Positions 32,834 to 40,958 of a stretch of 64,000 nucleotides of DNA are shown here, piece by piece. Numbering within the stretch: position 1 is the first letter of the stretch; the number at the start of each line of letters is the position of its first letter. The DNA is from JBMOKT01 sp049323895. Its GTDB lineage: Bacteria > Bacillota > Peptococcia > Peptococcales > BICA1-8. Below the pieces are notes generated by a model that was given only the letters and a program-made list of their open reading frames with translations, was not told the DNA's origin and searched no databases. Location: contig JBMOKT010000006.1 of assembly GCA_049323895.1 (NCBI GenBank), positions 1-64,000 on the forward strand, read 5' to 3'. Position numbers and translations under genes: made by a program.

Positions 32834-33058
32834 CTAGCATTTGGATATATGTATCTCCCACTCCCCATTGTCTACTTCCATAACCTCAACGGGAAGACTT
32901 TGTTTTTCTGTCCATTCCTTAATATTTTTTACAGCACATGTATGATCTGTTTCCACAATTAGGACATCACCAGGACCTAGTTCTTTCAGCTTTTTCATTG
33001 TTTTTAGCAAAGGAATCGGACAGACCTCATACAGACAATCCAAACGAAATATGGTCAT
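32834..33058 (-). CDS. TusA family sulfurtransferase
   Basis: Small protein of 74 residues with the TusA/SirA active-site motif CPIPLLKTMK (Cys about 13) and an upstream extra Cys (DCLYEVC). TusA proteins receive persulfide sulfur and hand it on. ATG 33058 is likely; GTG codons at 33070 and 33067, one overlapping the upstream stop, are alternatives. Its place between two YeeE/YedE membrane halves suggests it accepts sulfur entering through them. C-terminal residues end in HISKC. Confidence 0.88.
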   Translation of the reverse strand: MTIFRLDCLYEVCPIPLLKTMKKLKELGPGDVLIVETDHTCAVKNIKEWTEKQSLPVEVMEVDNGEWEIHISKC

Positions 33059-33069
33059 TTTTTTCACCA

Positions 33070-33726
33070 CTAAATCATAATATTGTTTTTTTGGTCAAAT
33101 TTTAGAGCCAGGTAATATAAAATTCCCAAAACAAAAAGCTGAATGGCTACAGCACCGAACCATCCGAATAGCTGAGATAGGTGTATTACCGACCCCTTGG
33201 CAATAAAATTTTTATACCACCAATGAAAGTTTTTTGCCCCGGCTAAAGAACCTGCCAAAAACCCTGATAAAACAAAGAGTTGAAGGACAAATCCTTCGCC
33301 AATTCTAATTAAGGTACCTGAAGCACATCCGGAAGCAATAACCATTCCGATTCCAAAAATAACACCGCCAATTACCTTATTAAGCCCAACCGGGTCAATC
33401 TGTCCTGGTATTATAGAGGCACCATTCATTAAGGTATGATACTGGATTAGGGGAATAAATACAGTCATAATTGCCAGGGAAATAATCATGGCACGCAAAA
33501 GTGATGTGCTTCCGGCTATAATTGGATCTCTAAATGCTGCAACAAAACAAAATCTGCTTCTTTCTGCCACAAATCCAAAAGCAGTACCAAATATCCAAAA
33601 AACCGCAAGTCTTGGATTATTCACTAAATAACAGAAAAATATTAGGGCGGCCAGGGTTGCTACAACAAAAAAATGGAGAAACTGGCTCTTGGTTTTTCCC
33701 GGATGCTTGTTAATAATAGTCTGCAT
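33070..33726 (-). CDS. YeeE/YedE family sulfur transporter half
   Basis: Membrane protein of 218 residues, first gene of the cluster. Five or six hydrophobic segments; signature sequences FGTAFGFVAERSRFCFVAAFRD (with conserved Cys) and GVIFGIGMVIASGCASGTLIRIGEG (with conserved Cys and GCASG turn). These are the two Cys-bearing loops characteristic of YeeE/YedE proteins. AGGTGAAATA precedes the ATG. Ends by overlapping the next gene's first possible start. Confidence 0.87.
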   Translation of the reverse strand: MQTIINKHPGKTKSQFLHFFVVATLAALIFFCYLVNNPRLAVFWIFGTAFGFVAERSRFCFVAAFRDPIIAGSTSLLRAMIISLAIMTVFIPLIQYHTLMNGASIIPGQIDPVGLNKVIGGVIFGIGMVIASGCASGTLIRIGEGFVLQLFVLSGFLAGSLAGAKNFHWWYKNFIAKGSVIHLSQLFGWFGAVAIQLFVLGILYYLALKFDQKNNIMI

Positions 33727-33791
33727 TATTTCACCTGCTTAAAATTGATATTATTAATATTCTTTTACTAAATGATTTTTCCTCCCTAAAA

Positions 33792-33822
33792 AACAAAAAC
33801 TGAGCCAAGCTCAGTTTTTGTT
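33792..33822. terminator. Terminator of the PRC-barrel gene
   Basis: 14-bp perfect stem AACAAAAACTGAGC / GCTCAGTTTTTGTT with a 3-nt loop just beyond the stop at 33835. Confidence 0.85.
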
Positions 33823-33834
33823 AAACAAGTCCAT

Positions 33835-34893
33835 TTATTGCTCTATTTTTTCAATTTCATCTTCTACATCCTTGGCGGCTGCCAGCATAAAGAGTTCATG
33901 TATTTTCCCCTTCTCCAATGCTTTTTTCAAAACAGCATCATTTATAGTTTGCCCTGGTATTATAATTGGACTTCCTTCATTGTCATACAATACTTTACTT
34001 ACAGTCTTATTACGTATCTCATTTAATAATGATTCTCCTATTTCATCCTGGGGCTTACCTTTGATATTGCTTAGTTTTTCCTGCCATTTATTTTTGACCG
34101 AGTTAAGTTTTTCCAATTGTATTTGCGTAGCCTCTTGCGCCTCAGCGAATAATTCTTTTGCTTCGCCGCTTAATTTATCAGCCTGTTCCTTTATCTTCTT
34201 TGTCCACTCCTCAGTAATACTTTTAGCTTTATTACCTACCTGCTGCCAGGTATTTTCCGCAGACGTTTTAGCATTTTCTAATCCCTTTTCAAGTTTTTCT
34301 TGGGACTTTGCCAATTGCCCTTTGGCATCCTCATATATTTCCTTGGTTTGTTCTAAGGCTGAGGATATGTTTTCCTGCATCTCTGTATATTCAACATCCA
34401 ATTCTTCAAGGTCATTTTCATCCACATCGGCATTGGCGATAATGACATCTTTACCAATCCTGGATATCTGGTCCCCCCTCAGAATCCCCTTGCCTTCCAA
34501 GGAATCATGCACGATACCGCCTGTCAGAATATATTGAGTAATTGAGCCATCTTTCTGATCAAAACTAAAATTATCAACATTTCCAAGCATAGTACCAGTA
34601 ATAGTAATTACAGGCATATCTATTATTTCTTTTTCTTCGCTTACCTTTACCATAACCTCAGGGTCAAATTCATCCTTAACAGTAATACTGTGTACTCCAA
34701 AAGACTGAATAAGGGAATAAGGTATAAAACTTTTTCCGCTAAGGATGCCTTTTAGTTTAATGGTAATTCCTGTTACTCTTTTTTCCCCAGAATTTACAAC
34801 AGCCGATTGAACCTTACCCAGGAAAGAACCATCCTTCAAATATATAACTTCTTTTCCCATTAAACTGCGCACTCGTACATTCGAAGCAGTCAT
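33835..34893 (-). CDS. PRC-barrel and coiled-coil protein
   Basis: Protein of 352 residues. Two PRC-barrel domains at the N-terminus (about 8-80: VRSLMGKEVIYLKDGSFLGKVQ; about 90-165), a long charged alpha-helical or coiled-coil stretch (about 170-285, rich in E/K/A/Q), and a compact C-terminal domain (TVSKVLYDNEGSPIIIPGQT) that repeats in related clostridial proteins. No signal peptide. PRC barrels mediate RNA processing and membrane-associated regulation, but a role here is unknown. Stands alone with its own terminator. Confidence 0.8.
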   Translation of the reverse strand: MTASNVRVRSLMGKEVIYLKDGSFLGKVQSAVVNSGEKRVTGITIKLKGILSGKSFIPYSLIQSFGVHSITVKDEFDPEVMVKVSEEKEIIDMPVITITGTMLGNVDNFSFDQKDGSITQYILTGGIVHDSLEGKGILRGDQISRIGKDVIIANADVDENDLEELDVEYTEMQENISSALEQTKEIYEDAKGQLAKSQEKLEKGLENAKTSAENTWQQVGNKAKSITEEWTKKIKEQADKLSGEAKELFAEAQEATQIQLEKLNSVKNKWQEKLSNIKGKPQDEIGESLLNEIRNKTVSKVLYDNEGSPIIIPGQTINDAVLKKALEKGKIHELFMLAAAKDVEDEIEKIEQ

Positions 34894-35246
34894 TTTAAAC
34901 TCCCCTTTCTGTATTTACAGTATATATACCCTTTATAAAACTAATTAAAACCCAATGACCGGATAAAACCGACCAAATTTGCTGTAAGCATACTCATTTT
35001 TCTATAGATATTTAAGTAATAATAACCATGTCACCTTCATCAGTTATTAGTAGCTTATTGCCATTTATTTAGCATCTTTTCAATGTTACAAAGCCCCTAA
35101 AAAACTCGGGAAAGTCACCTGCTATAAAAATCCTCCAAATTTCTCTATCTGTTTTGTTTATCCAGGCAAAGATGTAAATGTTAATACGGTAATGAATTAG
35201 AAAAACACGGCTTGCGCCGAGCTTTTGGCGACTGCGGAAGCCGATG
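34894..35246. other. Non-coding spacer upstream of the PRC-barrel gene
   Basis: About 350 bp with no plausible gene. Near its right end CGGCTT (35208) pairs with AAGCCG (35238) around an inner GCGCC/GGCG, a possible small folded element. The 39-bp dispersed repeat and the tatC terminator follow directly. Confidence 0.5.
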
Positions 35247-35285
35247 TTGCACTTGTACTTATTACCTTGTAAAAGTTATGCTTTC
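35247..35285. repeat. Dispersed 39-bp repeat, copy 2
   Basis: Matches 7396-7434 with four mismatches; the inner 24 bp (35256-35279) are identical. It sits next to the tatC terminator as the first copy sits next to the asnB terminator. Confidence 0.8.
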
Positions 35286-35289
35286 TTAT

Positions 35290-35329
35290 AAAAAACCGCC
35301 GTGCACTACTTGGTGCAGGCGAGTTTTTT
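35290..35329 (-). terminator. tatC terminator
   Basis: Stem of CGCC-TGCAC with GTGCA-CGGCG around a 6-nt loop (CAAGTA), one small mismatch, and six T residues on the minus strand; the A run overlaps the end of tatC. Confidence 0.8.
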
Positions 35330-36077
35330 AGGCTTCCTGTTCTTCCTCTTCTTCTTTTTTCTTTTTCTTACGGTATAAAATGGAGGAAATAATAATACTG
35401 AATTCATATAACAGGAGCATGGGCAGAGCCAGGAACAATTGGGCAACTATATCTGGTCCGGGTGATAAGACCGCTGCTAGAATAAACATCAATAAAATCA
35501 CATATTTTCTATTTTTGCGCAGGTACTGGGGTGTTACAAAACCCATCCTTGTCAGGAAGTAGGTTATTAGAGGTATCTCAAAAACTAATCCAAAGGGAAG
35601 TAAAAAGGAAATGACAAAGGAAACATATTTGCTTACGGAAATCATGGGTGTCAAGCCACCGCTGAAATCAATCAGCAATATTCTTAATCCCAGCTTCAGT
35701 ACAAAAACATAACCAAAAACTATGCCCCCGGAAAATAAGATGATACCCAGAAAGAAAACAGGAAAAAACACTTTCTTTTCATTACTGTATAAAGCAGGCA
35801 TAATAAAGCTTAAAAGCTGCCAGATGATAATCGGGCTGGCCATAATAACTCCAGCAAAAAACGCTACTTTCAAATGGGTAATGAATCCTTCTGTTACCCC
35901 TAAAAAGACTAAATCTTGCCCCAGGCTGTCTAAGGGTCCTACCACAATTTTCATTATCCTATCCAGTAAAAATCCGTAACTAATCACTGTACCGAGGAAA
36001 ACAGCAATAAATGATTTTATAAGTACTTTTCTTAAATCATCTAAATGGCTGGTCAAAGGGGCAGTTTTTTCGCTCAT
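35328..36077 (-). CDS. tatC: Twin-arginine translocase subunit TatC
   Basis: Six-span membrane protein of 249 residues. Conserved N-terminus SHLDDLRKVLIKS, the periplasmic-loop motif FIMPALYSNEKK and SFLLPFGLVFEIPLI, and a highly charged cytosolic tail (KKKKKEEEEEQ). TatC recognises twin-arginine signals; the split-Soret cytochrome at 9.8 kb is a likely client in this window. No tatA gene is adjacent, so it must be elsewhere. Last hydrophobic segment is followed directly by the charged tail. Confidence 0.94.
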   Translation of the reverse strand: MSEKTAPLTSHLDDLRKVLIKSFIAVFLGTVISYGFLLDRIMKIVVGPLDSLGQDLVFLGVTEGFITHLKVAFFAGVIMASPIIIWQLLSFIMPALYSNEKKVFFPVFFLGIILFSGGIVFGYVFVLKLGLRILLIDFSGGLTPMISVSKYVSFVISFLLPFGLVFEIPLITYFLTRMGFVTPQYLRKNRKYVILLMFILAAVLSPGPDIVAQLFLALPMLLLYEFSIIISSILYRKKKKKEEEEEQEA

Positions 36078-36412
36078 ATTAATCCACCTTGAGTTATATA
36101 TTTTAATCTTCCATAAATTTTCACTACATATTTAATTTTAGACTTAAACTTTCTTTTTGTAAATTATAAATACATCTATATATTACTAAGCTTTTAGAAA
36201 ACAGCAAAAGTTATAGTTATAAGTATAAAAATAAACTAAGTTTTTCCAACGAAAGGGGAAAGAAAAGACTATAAGCTCTAACCTGCATTCTCTTAATTTA
36301 TCGTCGTTGTTTAAAACATTTCAGTCCATATTTGCCAGAAAAAAACAAGCCAAAGATACATAATATGATTCCAAATAGCCATAATATTTAATAAAAGGAG
36401 ACAGATAATAAA
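36078..36412. other. AT-rich spacer upstream of tatC
   Basis: About 335 bp without a plausible gene. It must contain the tatC promoter (minus strand) and that of the small gene at 36413 (plus strand); no convincing -35/-10 pair was singled out. Confidence 0.5.
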
Positions 36413-36520
36413 ATGTATCAACTTGTAGCTTTTCTCGATGGTCCGGAAGCATTCCTAATTACCTTAATTTTTTTGATGTTTATTGACTTTGATAAAATAT
36501 TTAAAGATTCAACTAATTAG
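36413..36520 (+). CDS. Small hydrophobic protein, 35 residues, unknown
   Basis: Short frame with a strong ribosome site (AAAGGAG, 11-13 nt upstream) and its own terminator overlapping the stop codon. The product has a hydrophobic segment (AFLITLIFLMFIDF) flanked by polar ends (MYQLVAFLDGPE; DKIFKDSTN). The combination of ribosome site, ATG, frame and hairpin makes expression likely. No family recognised; it may be a membrane peptide. Confidence 0.5.
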   Translation: MYQLVAFLDGPEAFLITLIFLMFIDFDKIFKDSTN

Positions 36521-36540
36521 ACCTGGGGGTCTAATTTTTT
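36515..36540 (+). terminator. Terminator of the 35-residue gene
   Basis: AATTAGACC / GGTCTAATT stem with TGGG loop and T run; the first arm includes the stop codon. Confidence 0.8.
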
Positions 36541-36646
36541 GTTTTAAAATTAGATTAAAAGTAAATATTACTAATAAAGGCAGGAATTTATAGATTTTTT
36601 GGCGTATATCAAACTTTATATTTAATTAGTTATTAGGAGGTCTTTA

Positions 36647-37501
36647 ATGGAGAAAATTGCATTAATAACAGACAGTTCCTGCGATTTACCCCAAGAAATT
36701 ATTGATAAGTACCACATCCATATTCTACCTTTACGGATTATTTTCAAGGACGGGGATTTCCGGGATAGGGTAGATATTACTTCCGAGGAATTTTATCACA
36801 GGCTTAAAACGGAAGTTCCCACAACTTCTATGCCCTCTGTGGGAGAAACCTGGGAGCTTTTTGAAAAACTTAAAAAAGATGGCTATACCCACATTCTGGC
36901 TATTTTATTATCAGATGGCTTAAGCGGTACTTTTTCGATGGTAAATGGTCTTAGGGAAAAGGTGTCAGAATTAGGACTTGCTATTAATGTTATCAACTCC
37001 AAGGCCTTGTCCCTTGGGTTAGGTTTTTTGGTCATGCATGCCGCTGAAGGAATAAAAAATAACATTCCCCTGCAGACCATTATTAGCAAGGTTGAGGGAC
37101 TCATAAGTGAAACAAAAGTATTTTTTGTTCTCAAAACCCTTGAATATCTCCGTAAGGGGGGCAGAATAGGTCTGGTTGAAGGCACCATAGGCGATATTCT
37201 TGATATTAAGCCTATTATTTCCATAAACGATGAAGGAATTTATTATTCAGTCGCAAAAGCCAGAGGTCGCAACCGCTCCCTTAATAGGATTATTGAGATT
37301 GCTAAAGACGCTGTGGGATCCCGCAGAGTTTACCTAGGCGTACTCCATGGCGATGCACTTGAAGATGCCCAATATGTATTAGATAACTTAAAAGGAGATA
37401 AAAATCTAAATATAGCAGAGTATTTCTTAGGACAAACGACTGCCTCCATGGCAGTTCACACAGGTCCCGGATTAATTGGGATAACGTTTTGTCCGGCATA
37501 A
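36647..37501 (+). CDS. DegV family fatty-acid-binding protein
   Basis: Protein of 284 residues of the DegV (FakB-like) family. N-terminal ITDSSCDLP, then TSMPSVGE (TTSMP) motif, SDGLSGTFSM and the C-terminal fatty-acid-pocket strands; GGRIG is typical (RKGGRIGLVEG). FakB proteins present fatty acids to the kinase FakA for phosphorylation. No fakA gene is nearby, so its partner is elsewhere. AGGAGGTCTTT precedes the ATG. Confidence 0.92.
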   Translation: MEKIALITDSSCDLPQEIIDKYHIHILPLRIIFKDGDFRDRVDITSEEFYHRLKTEVPTTSMPSVGETWELFEKLKKDGYTHILAILLSDGLSGTFSMVNGLREKVSELGLAINVINSKALSLGLGFLVMHAAEGIKNNIPLQTIISKVEGLISETKVFFVLKTLEYLRKGGRIGLVEGTIGDILDIKPIISINDEGIYYSVAKARGRNRSLNRIIEIAKDAVGSRRVYLGVLHGDALEDAQYVLDNLKGDKNLNIAEYFLGQTTASMAVHTGPGLIGITFCPA

Positions 37502-37590
37502 AGTGAGTGGCTAAAAAAGTTATTTAATGAGTTAGTTAAGAAAGTGGGCGTGTATAGATACTGGTGATAGTTGTCTAGATTAGCAACTAG

Positions 37591-37626
37591 GACGAGTAGA
37601 CGAACAGACGACAGACGAATAGACGA
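37591..37626. repeat. AGACGA direct-repeat tract
   Basis: AGACGAAC-AGACGAC-AGACGAAT-AGACGA: four 7-8 bp units after a degenerate GACGAGT start, between degV and the Na/Pi gene. Confidence 0.7.
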
Positions 37627-37635
37627 TTTTATGCA

Positions 37636-37667
37636 AAAACCTGTGTTGCATCGGCAACACAGGTTTT
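37636..37667. terminator. Terminator between degV and the Na/Pi cotransporter gene
   Basis: 14-bp perfect stem AAAACCTGTGTTGC / GCAACACAGGTTTT with ATCG loop between convergent genes. Confidence 0.88.
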
Positions 37668-37669
37668 TA

Positions 37670-39334
37670 TTATCTTTCCCCTAGTACATAACCGGCTATA
37701 TTTACTGCATGGTCACCGATTCTCTCCAGGTTGCTCAAAATATCTAGATAGACAGCTCCGGCGCTGCCGTTACATGTCCCTTCATTCAAGCGGCCAATAT
37801 GTCCCCGTCTCAAATCCTTTTCCATTTGGTCGATAATATCGTCACTTGCTACAACCTGTTTAGCCAGTTGAATATTATCAGTCTTCAAGGCTTCCAAGGA
37901 TAGGGTTAAAATCTCTTTAACCTTTTTAATCATCAATTGCAAATCTTCCATGGCTGTTTCCGAAAACTTCACATTGTTTTCCAGTGCATAGTCCGTTAAC
38001 TCTACAAGATTGTCGGAGTGATCACCGACCCGCTCCAAATCCCCTACAGCCTGCAAAATAACATAACTTCGTTTAGCAAGTTCGTCAGTAAGTTTCTTGC
38101 CAGCAGAAACTTTAACCACATACTCAGTAATGTCCTTTTCCAACTGGTCTACAACATCTTCCAATTGCGCAGCAGATGATTTATTTTCAGGTCTATGGCT
38201 AACAAAGAATTCGGCTGCATTATCAAAACATTCACTGGCTATGCGCCCCATCCGCAACAACTCTCTACTGGCATTGGCAATAGCAACAGGAGCATTTCCC
38301 AAAAGCCTTGGCTCCAGGTATTGGGGTTTCTTGTCCAATTCCTTTTCTTCACCAGGTATCAGCTTGCTTACCAATGTAGCTAATAGAGCTACAAAAGGCA
38401 GCTGGATTAAGGTATTGCTGATATTAAATACACCATGGGTCTGCGCAATTTGCATTTTAATATTTAGACTTTCCCATGTGCCTTCGAAGCCAGGGAGAAG
38501 TATATAAATATAGTCTGTAAATAATATTACCACCTTTGGAAAAATACCGGTAAGAAATAAAGGGAGGAATATTATTGTACCAATAGCGTTAAAGAGGAAG
38601 TGCGTTAAGGCTGCCCTTCTTGCAGCTACTGTAGCCCCTATCCCTGCTAGCAAAGCTGTAATGGTTGTACCAATATTATCGCCAAAGAGGATTGGAATGG
38701 CTTGGAAATAATTTACTATACCCTGATTCGCAAGTTCCTGCAGTACACCAATAGTGGCACTGCTGCTTTGAACTATGGCCGTAAAAATGGTGCCTATCAG
38801 CACACCCAATAAAGCGTTATTTTCCACATCGGTCATTAAATCAATGAAGAACGGAGAACTTCTTAAGGGCTTCATCCCATCACCCATAACATCCATCCCA
38901 TAGAACAATAAACCGAATCCCAAGAAAACCTGTCCGAGATAATTAATTCTCTTATTCTTAAAGAAAAATAAAAGGAAAACCCCTAAAGCTATTATGGGCA
39001 TCGCATATGCACTCAACTTAAAGCCAATGAGATAAGCAGTTATTGTTGTACCGATATTGGCCCCCATTATGACACCTATAGCCTGTCTTAGAGGTAAAAG
39101 CCCGGCATTTACCAGACCAACAGTAAGTACAGTAGCTCCACTACTGCTTTGTATTAAAGCCGTCACAATAGTTCCTGTGATAACGCCTCGTATAGGTGAT
39201 TTTGTTCCTTTCTCTAAAATAATTCTAAGCTTGTCCCCAGCTACTGCCTGCAATCCCTCAGACATTGATTTAATACCAAATAAAAAAAGTCCTAAGCCAC
39301 CTAAAAAAGTAAAAAGCATTTCCGTAGCCGACAT
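37670..39334 (-). CDS. Na/Pi cotransporter family protein with PhoU-like C-terminus
   Basis: Protein of 554 residues. The N-terminal 330 residues hold two inverted repeats of the NptA fold, each with a QSSSG/QSSSA motif (TALIQSSSGATVLTVG; TAIVQSSSATIGVL). The C-terminal 200 residues are PhoU-like helices (VGDLERVGDHSDNLVELTDYA; LSNLERIGDHAVNIAGYVLGE), with E/D...GD-H-DN metal-binding motifs in two repeats. Family transports phosphate with sodium. Alone in its transcription unit. Confidence 0.9.
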   Translation of the reverse strand: MSATEMLFTFLGGLGLFLFGIKSMSEGLQAVAGDKLRIILEKGTKSPIRGVITGTIVTALIQSSSGATVLTVGLVNAGLLPLRQAIGVIMGANIGTTITAYLIGFKLSAYAMPIIALGVFLLFFFKNKRINYLGQVFLGFGLLFYGMDVMGDGMKPLRSSPFFIDLMTDVENNALLGVLIGTIFTAIVQSSSATIGVLQELANQGIVNYFQAIPILFGDNIGTTITALLAGIGATVAARRAALTHFLFNAIGTIIFLPLFLTGIFPKVVILFTDYIYILLPGFEGTWESLNIKMQIAQTHGVFNISNTLIQLPFVALLATLVSKLIPGEEKELDKKPQYLEPRLLGNAPVAIANASRELLRMGRIASECFDNAAEFFVSHRPENKSSAAQLEDVVDQLEKDITEYVVKVSAGKKLTDELAKRSYVILQAVGDLERVGDHSDNLVELTDYALENNVKFSETAMEDLQLMIKKVKEILTLSLEALKTDNIQLAKQVVASDDIIDQMEKDLRRGHIGRLNEGTCNGSAGAVYLDILSNLERIGDHAVNIAGYVLGER

Positions 39335-39549
39335 AAAAAACCCTCCAAACTAAAATGAACTCCCCTTACCATTTTAAAAATAAACCACTAGAATTTATAC
39401 TATAAATTTTTTTAACACACAATGTTAATAATAGCACAATAACAGCCTTCTGTTAATAAGATTTTATTATTGTTGTATTTTTCAAAATTATTATCCGCTA
39501 ATAAATTATCCCTGCAATGCTTAATTGATACACCTGCCTGGTCCATATT

Positions 39550-40638
39550 TTATTGCTTCAGGAAAGCATTTATTATTTCAGCAGGTCTTACCAAAAACTT
39601 ATTACCTTCCACGGCATCTACAATAACCGCAAACTCCTTTTTAATATTTTCCCCTTTTCCTGTCTCATACCAGCTGATTGCTACTGTAAACTCATTAGGC
39701 AACACTTCTTCAATCTTATCCATTTTCAAACTTGCTATCTTTTTCATATACTCTAACAATTCACCAATGTTCTCTTCCAATACAAATGAGTAGGCTACTA
39801 ACAGTGGGTCGTTTTGGGCAACTGAGGTAAGAGCTATTTCAACCATTTCCCTGGCAGTCTTGTCCATAAGATATTCTCCAATGCATCCAGCGGCCTTTCT
39901 TGTCATCAATGCATGGGCTAAATCAGAATTGCCTGAGTGGGTCCGGGTGTCAGAAAAGTGCAGGCAAAAATGACCCGGGAAATTATTTTGAATTGCTCCC
40001 TGACCATGGGGCATGCCGTTCATGGATGCGGCAATTTTATAATTGCCTATTTCAAGGATAGCTGCCCTCCTTTTCCAACTCCAGTGACCATTATATATTT
40101 GTTTTAGTGTAGCAGTATCTTGAGCACTTAAGGGCTGTACATCGGCATGAGCACTTCCGCCTCTCCTCTGTATATTTAAGACCAATCCCGTATCCAAATC
40201 CCTCAACTTTGCCTTAGCCATCCTGGGAAATATTCCATCCACTTCATTCCAGTCCAGAAGTTCACCAAAGGGGGTCTGTTTTTCAAGTTCTCTGATTGCA
40301 TTTTCCAGTACACTGTTTAATTGAGGAGTTGCATTAATCCATTTGTCTTCATTTTTATTATAGATAACACCTGGCTGGGAAAAATAATAGTTATCCGTAG
40401 TCTTTTCTCCCACAACCCTCAATAAGTATTCAAAATCCTTTTGAATACTTATTTCCGAATTTTTTTTAGATTCGTTGAGCATTCTTCTCATGTCTTTTGG
40501 TGGAATAATATAAAAAGAACCATTATATTTAAGAGATATCAGCTCTAACTTTGAGATTTTATTTTCCGAAGTAAAAATAATTAAAATTAACACTAGTAAA
40601 CCTAATGTTATAATAATAATATATTTCCAATACTTCAT
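39550..40638 (-). CDS. Membrane-anchored protein with conserved HADVQPL...NNFPGHFCLHF domain, unknown
   Basis: Protein of 362 residues with an N-terminal membrane anchor (YIIIITLGLLVLILIIF) and no lipobox. Residues about 110-270 form a domain with clustered conserved-looking residues: RRGGSAHADVQPLS, YNGHWSWKRRA, MNGMPHGQGAI, NNFPGHFCLHFSDTRTHSG. The His/Cys/Asp residues suggest metal or catalytic use at the outer face of the membrane. I recall similar segments in clostridial proteins of unassigned function; it is not a standard L,D-transpeptidase (no HGxxx-SHGCxR). GAGGAGGGG precedes the ATG. Neighbours give no functional hint. Confidence 0.6.
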   Translation of the reverse strand: MKYWKYIIIITLGLLVLILIIFTSENKISKLELISLKYNGSFYIIPPKDMRRMLNESKKNSEISIQKDFEYLLRVVGEKTTDNYYFSQPGVIYNKNEDKWINATPQLNSVLENAIRELEKQTPFGELLDWNEVDGIFPRMAKAKLRDLDTGLVLNIQRRGGSAHADVQPLSAQDTATLKQIYNGHWSWKRRAAILEIGNYKIAASMNGMPHGQGAIQNNFPGHFCLHFSDTRTHSGNSDLAHALMTRKAAGCIGEYLMDKTAREMVEIALTSVAQNDPLLVAYSFVLEENIGELLEYMKKIASLKMDKIEEVLPNEFTVAISWYETGKGENIKKEFAVIVDAVEGNKFLVRPAEIINAFLKQ

Positions 40639-40693
40639 TTAATCCCCTCCTCACTTCTACATACGATTGAGGTTAAAAAAATATACCAAAAAA

Positions 40694-40724
40694 AAAACGG
40701 ACCACCATGAGAAGTGCCCGTTTT
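40694..40724 (-). terminator. Terminator of the 45-residue Cys-rich gene
   Basis: AAAACGG / CCGTTTT outer stem with an inner CAC/GTG pairing, followed on the minus strand by a run of ten T residues. Confidence 0.75.
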
Positions 40725-40754
40725 TCTGACCATTAAATAATAAAGGATATAATA

Positions 40755-40892
40755 CTAACAGCAGCCTGCCACATCTACTTCCTTTTCCTGGCTGCTAAGC
40801 TTATTACGACACTCACTAGCATTAACTTCGCCTAAACCGGTACAGTCGTTACTTAAAAATTTACTACAGCCTTTACATTTTTTATCAACCAT
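40755..40892 (-). CDS. Small Cys-rich protein, 45 residues
   Basis: Short gene with GGGGTGGAG ribosome site 4 nt upstream of its ATG and a terminator after it. The product starts MVDKKCKGCSKFLSNDC, has a further Cys at SEC and ends AGCC: six Cys in 45 residues, arranged CxxC-C-C-CC. It probably binds a metal or iron-sulfur cluster, or works as a thiol redox peptide. No family recognised with certainty. Confidence 0.6.
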   Translation of the reverse strand: MVDKKCKGCSKFLSNDCTGLGEVNASECRNKLSSQEKEVDVAGCC

Positions 40893-40958
40893 TTACTCCA
40901 CCCCTTTACTTGTTTTTCTTTACTAAATTTAGTTTTAGTTTTACCAATGCCTTTTATT

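Noticed and set aside
33818..34537. 239-codon frame antisense to the PRC-barrel gene
   Set aside because: Ser/Leu-rich mirror of a Glu/Lys-rich coiled coil; an artefact of codon use in the real gene.
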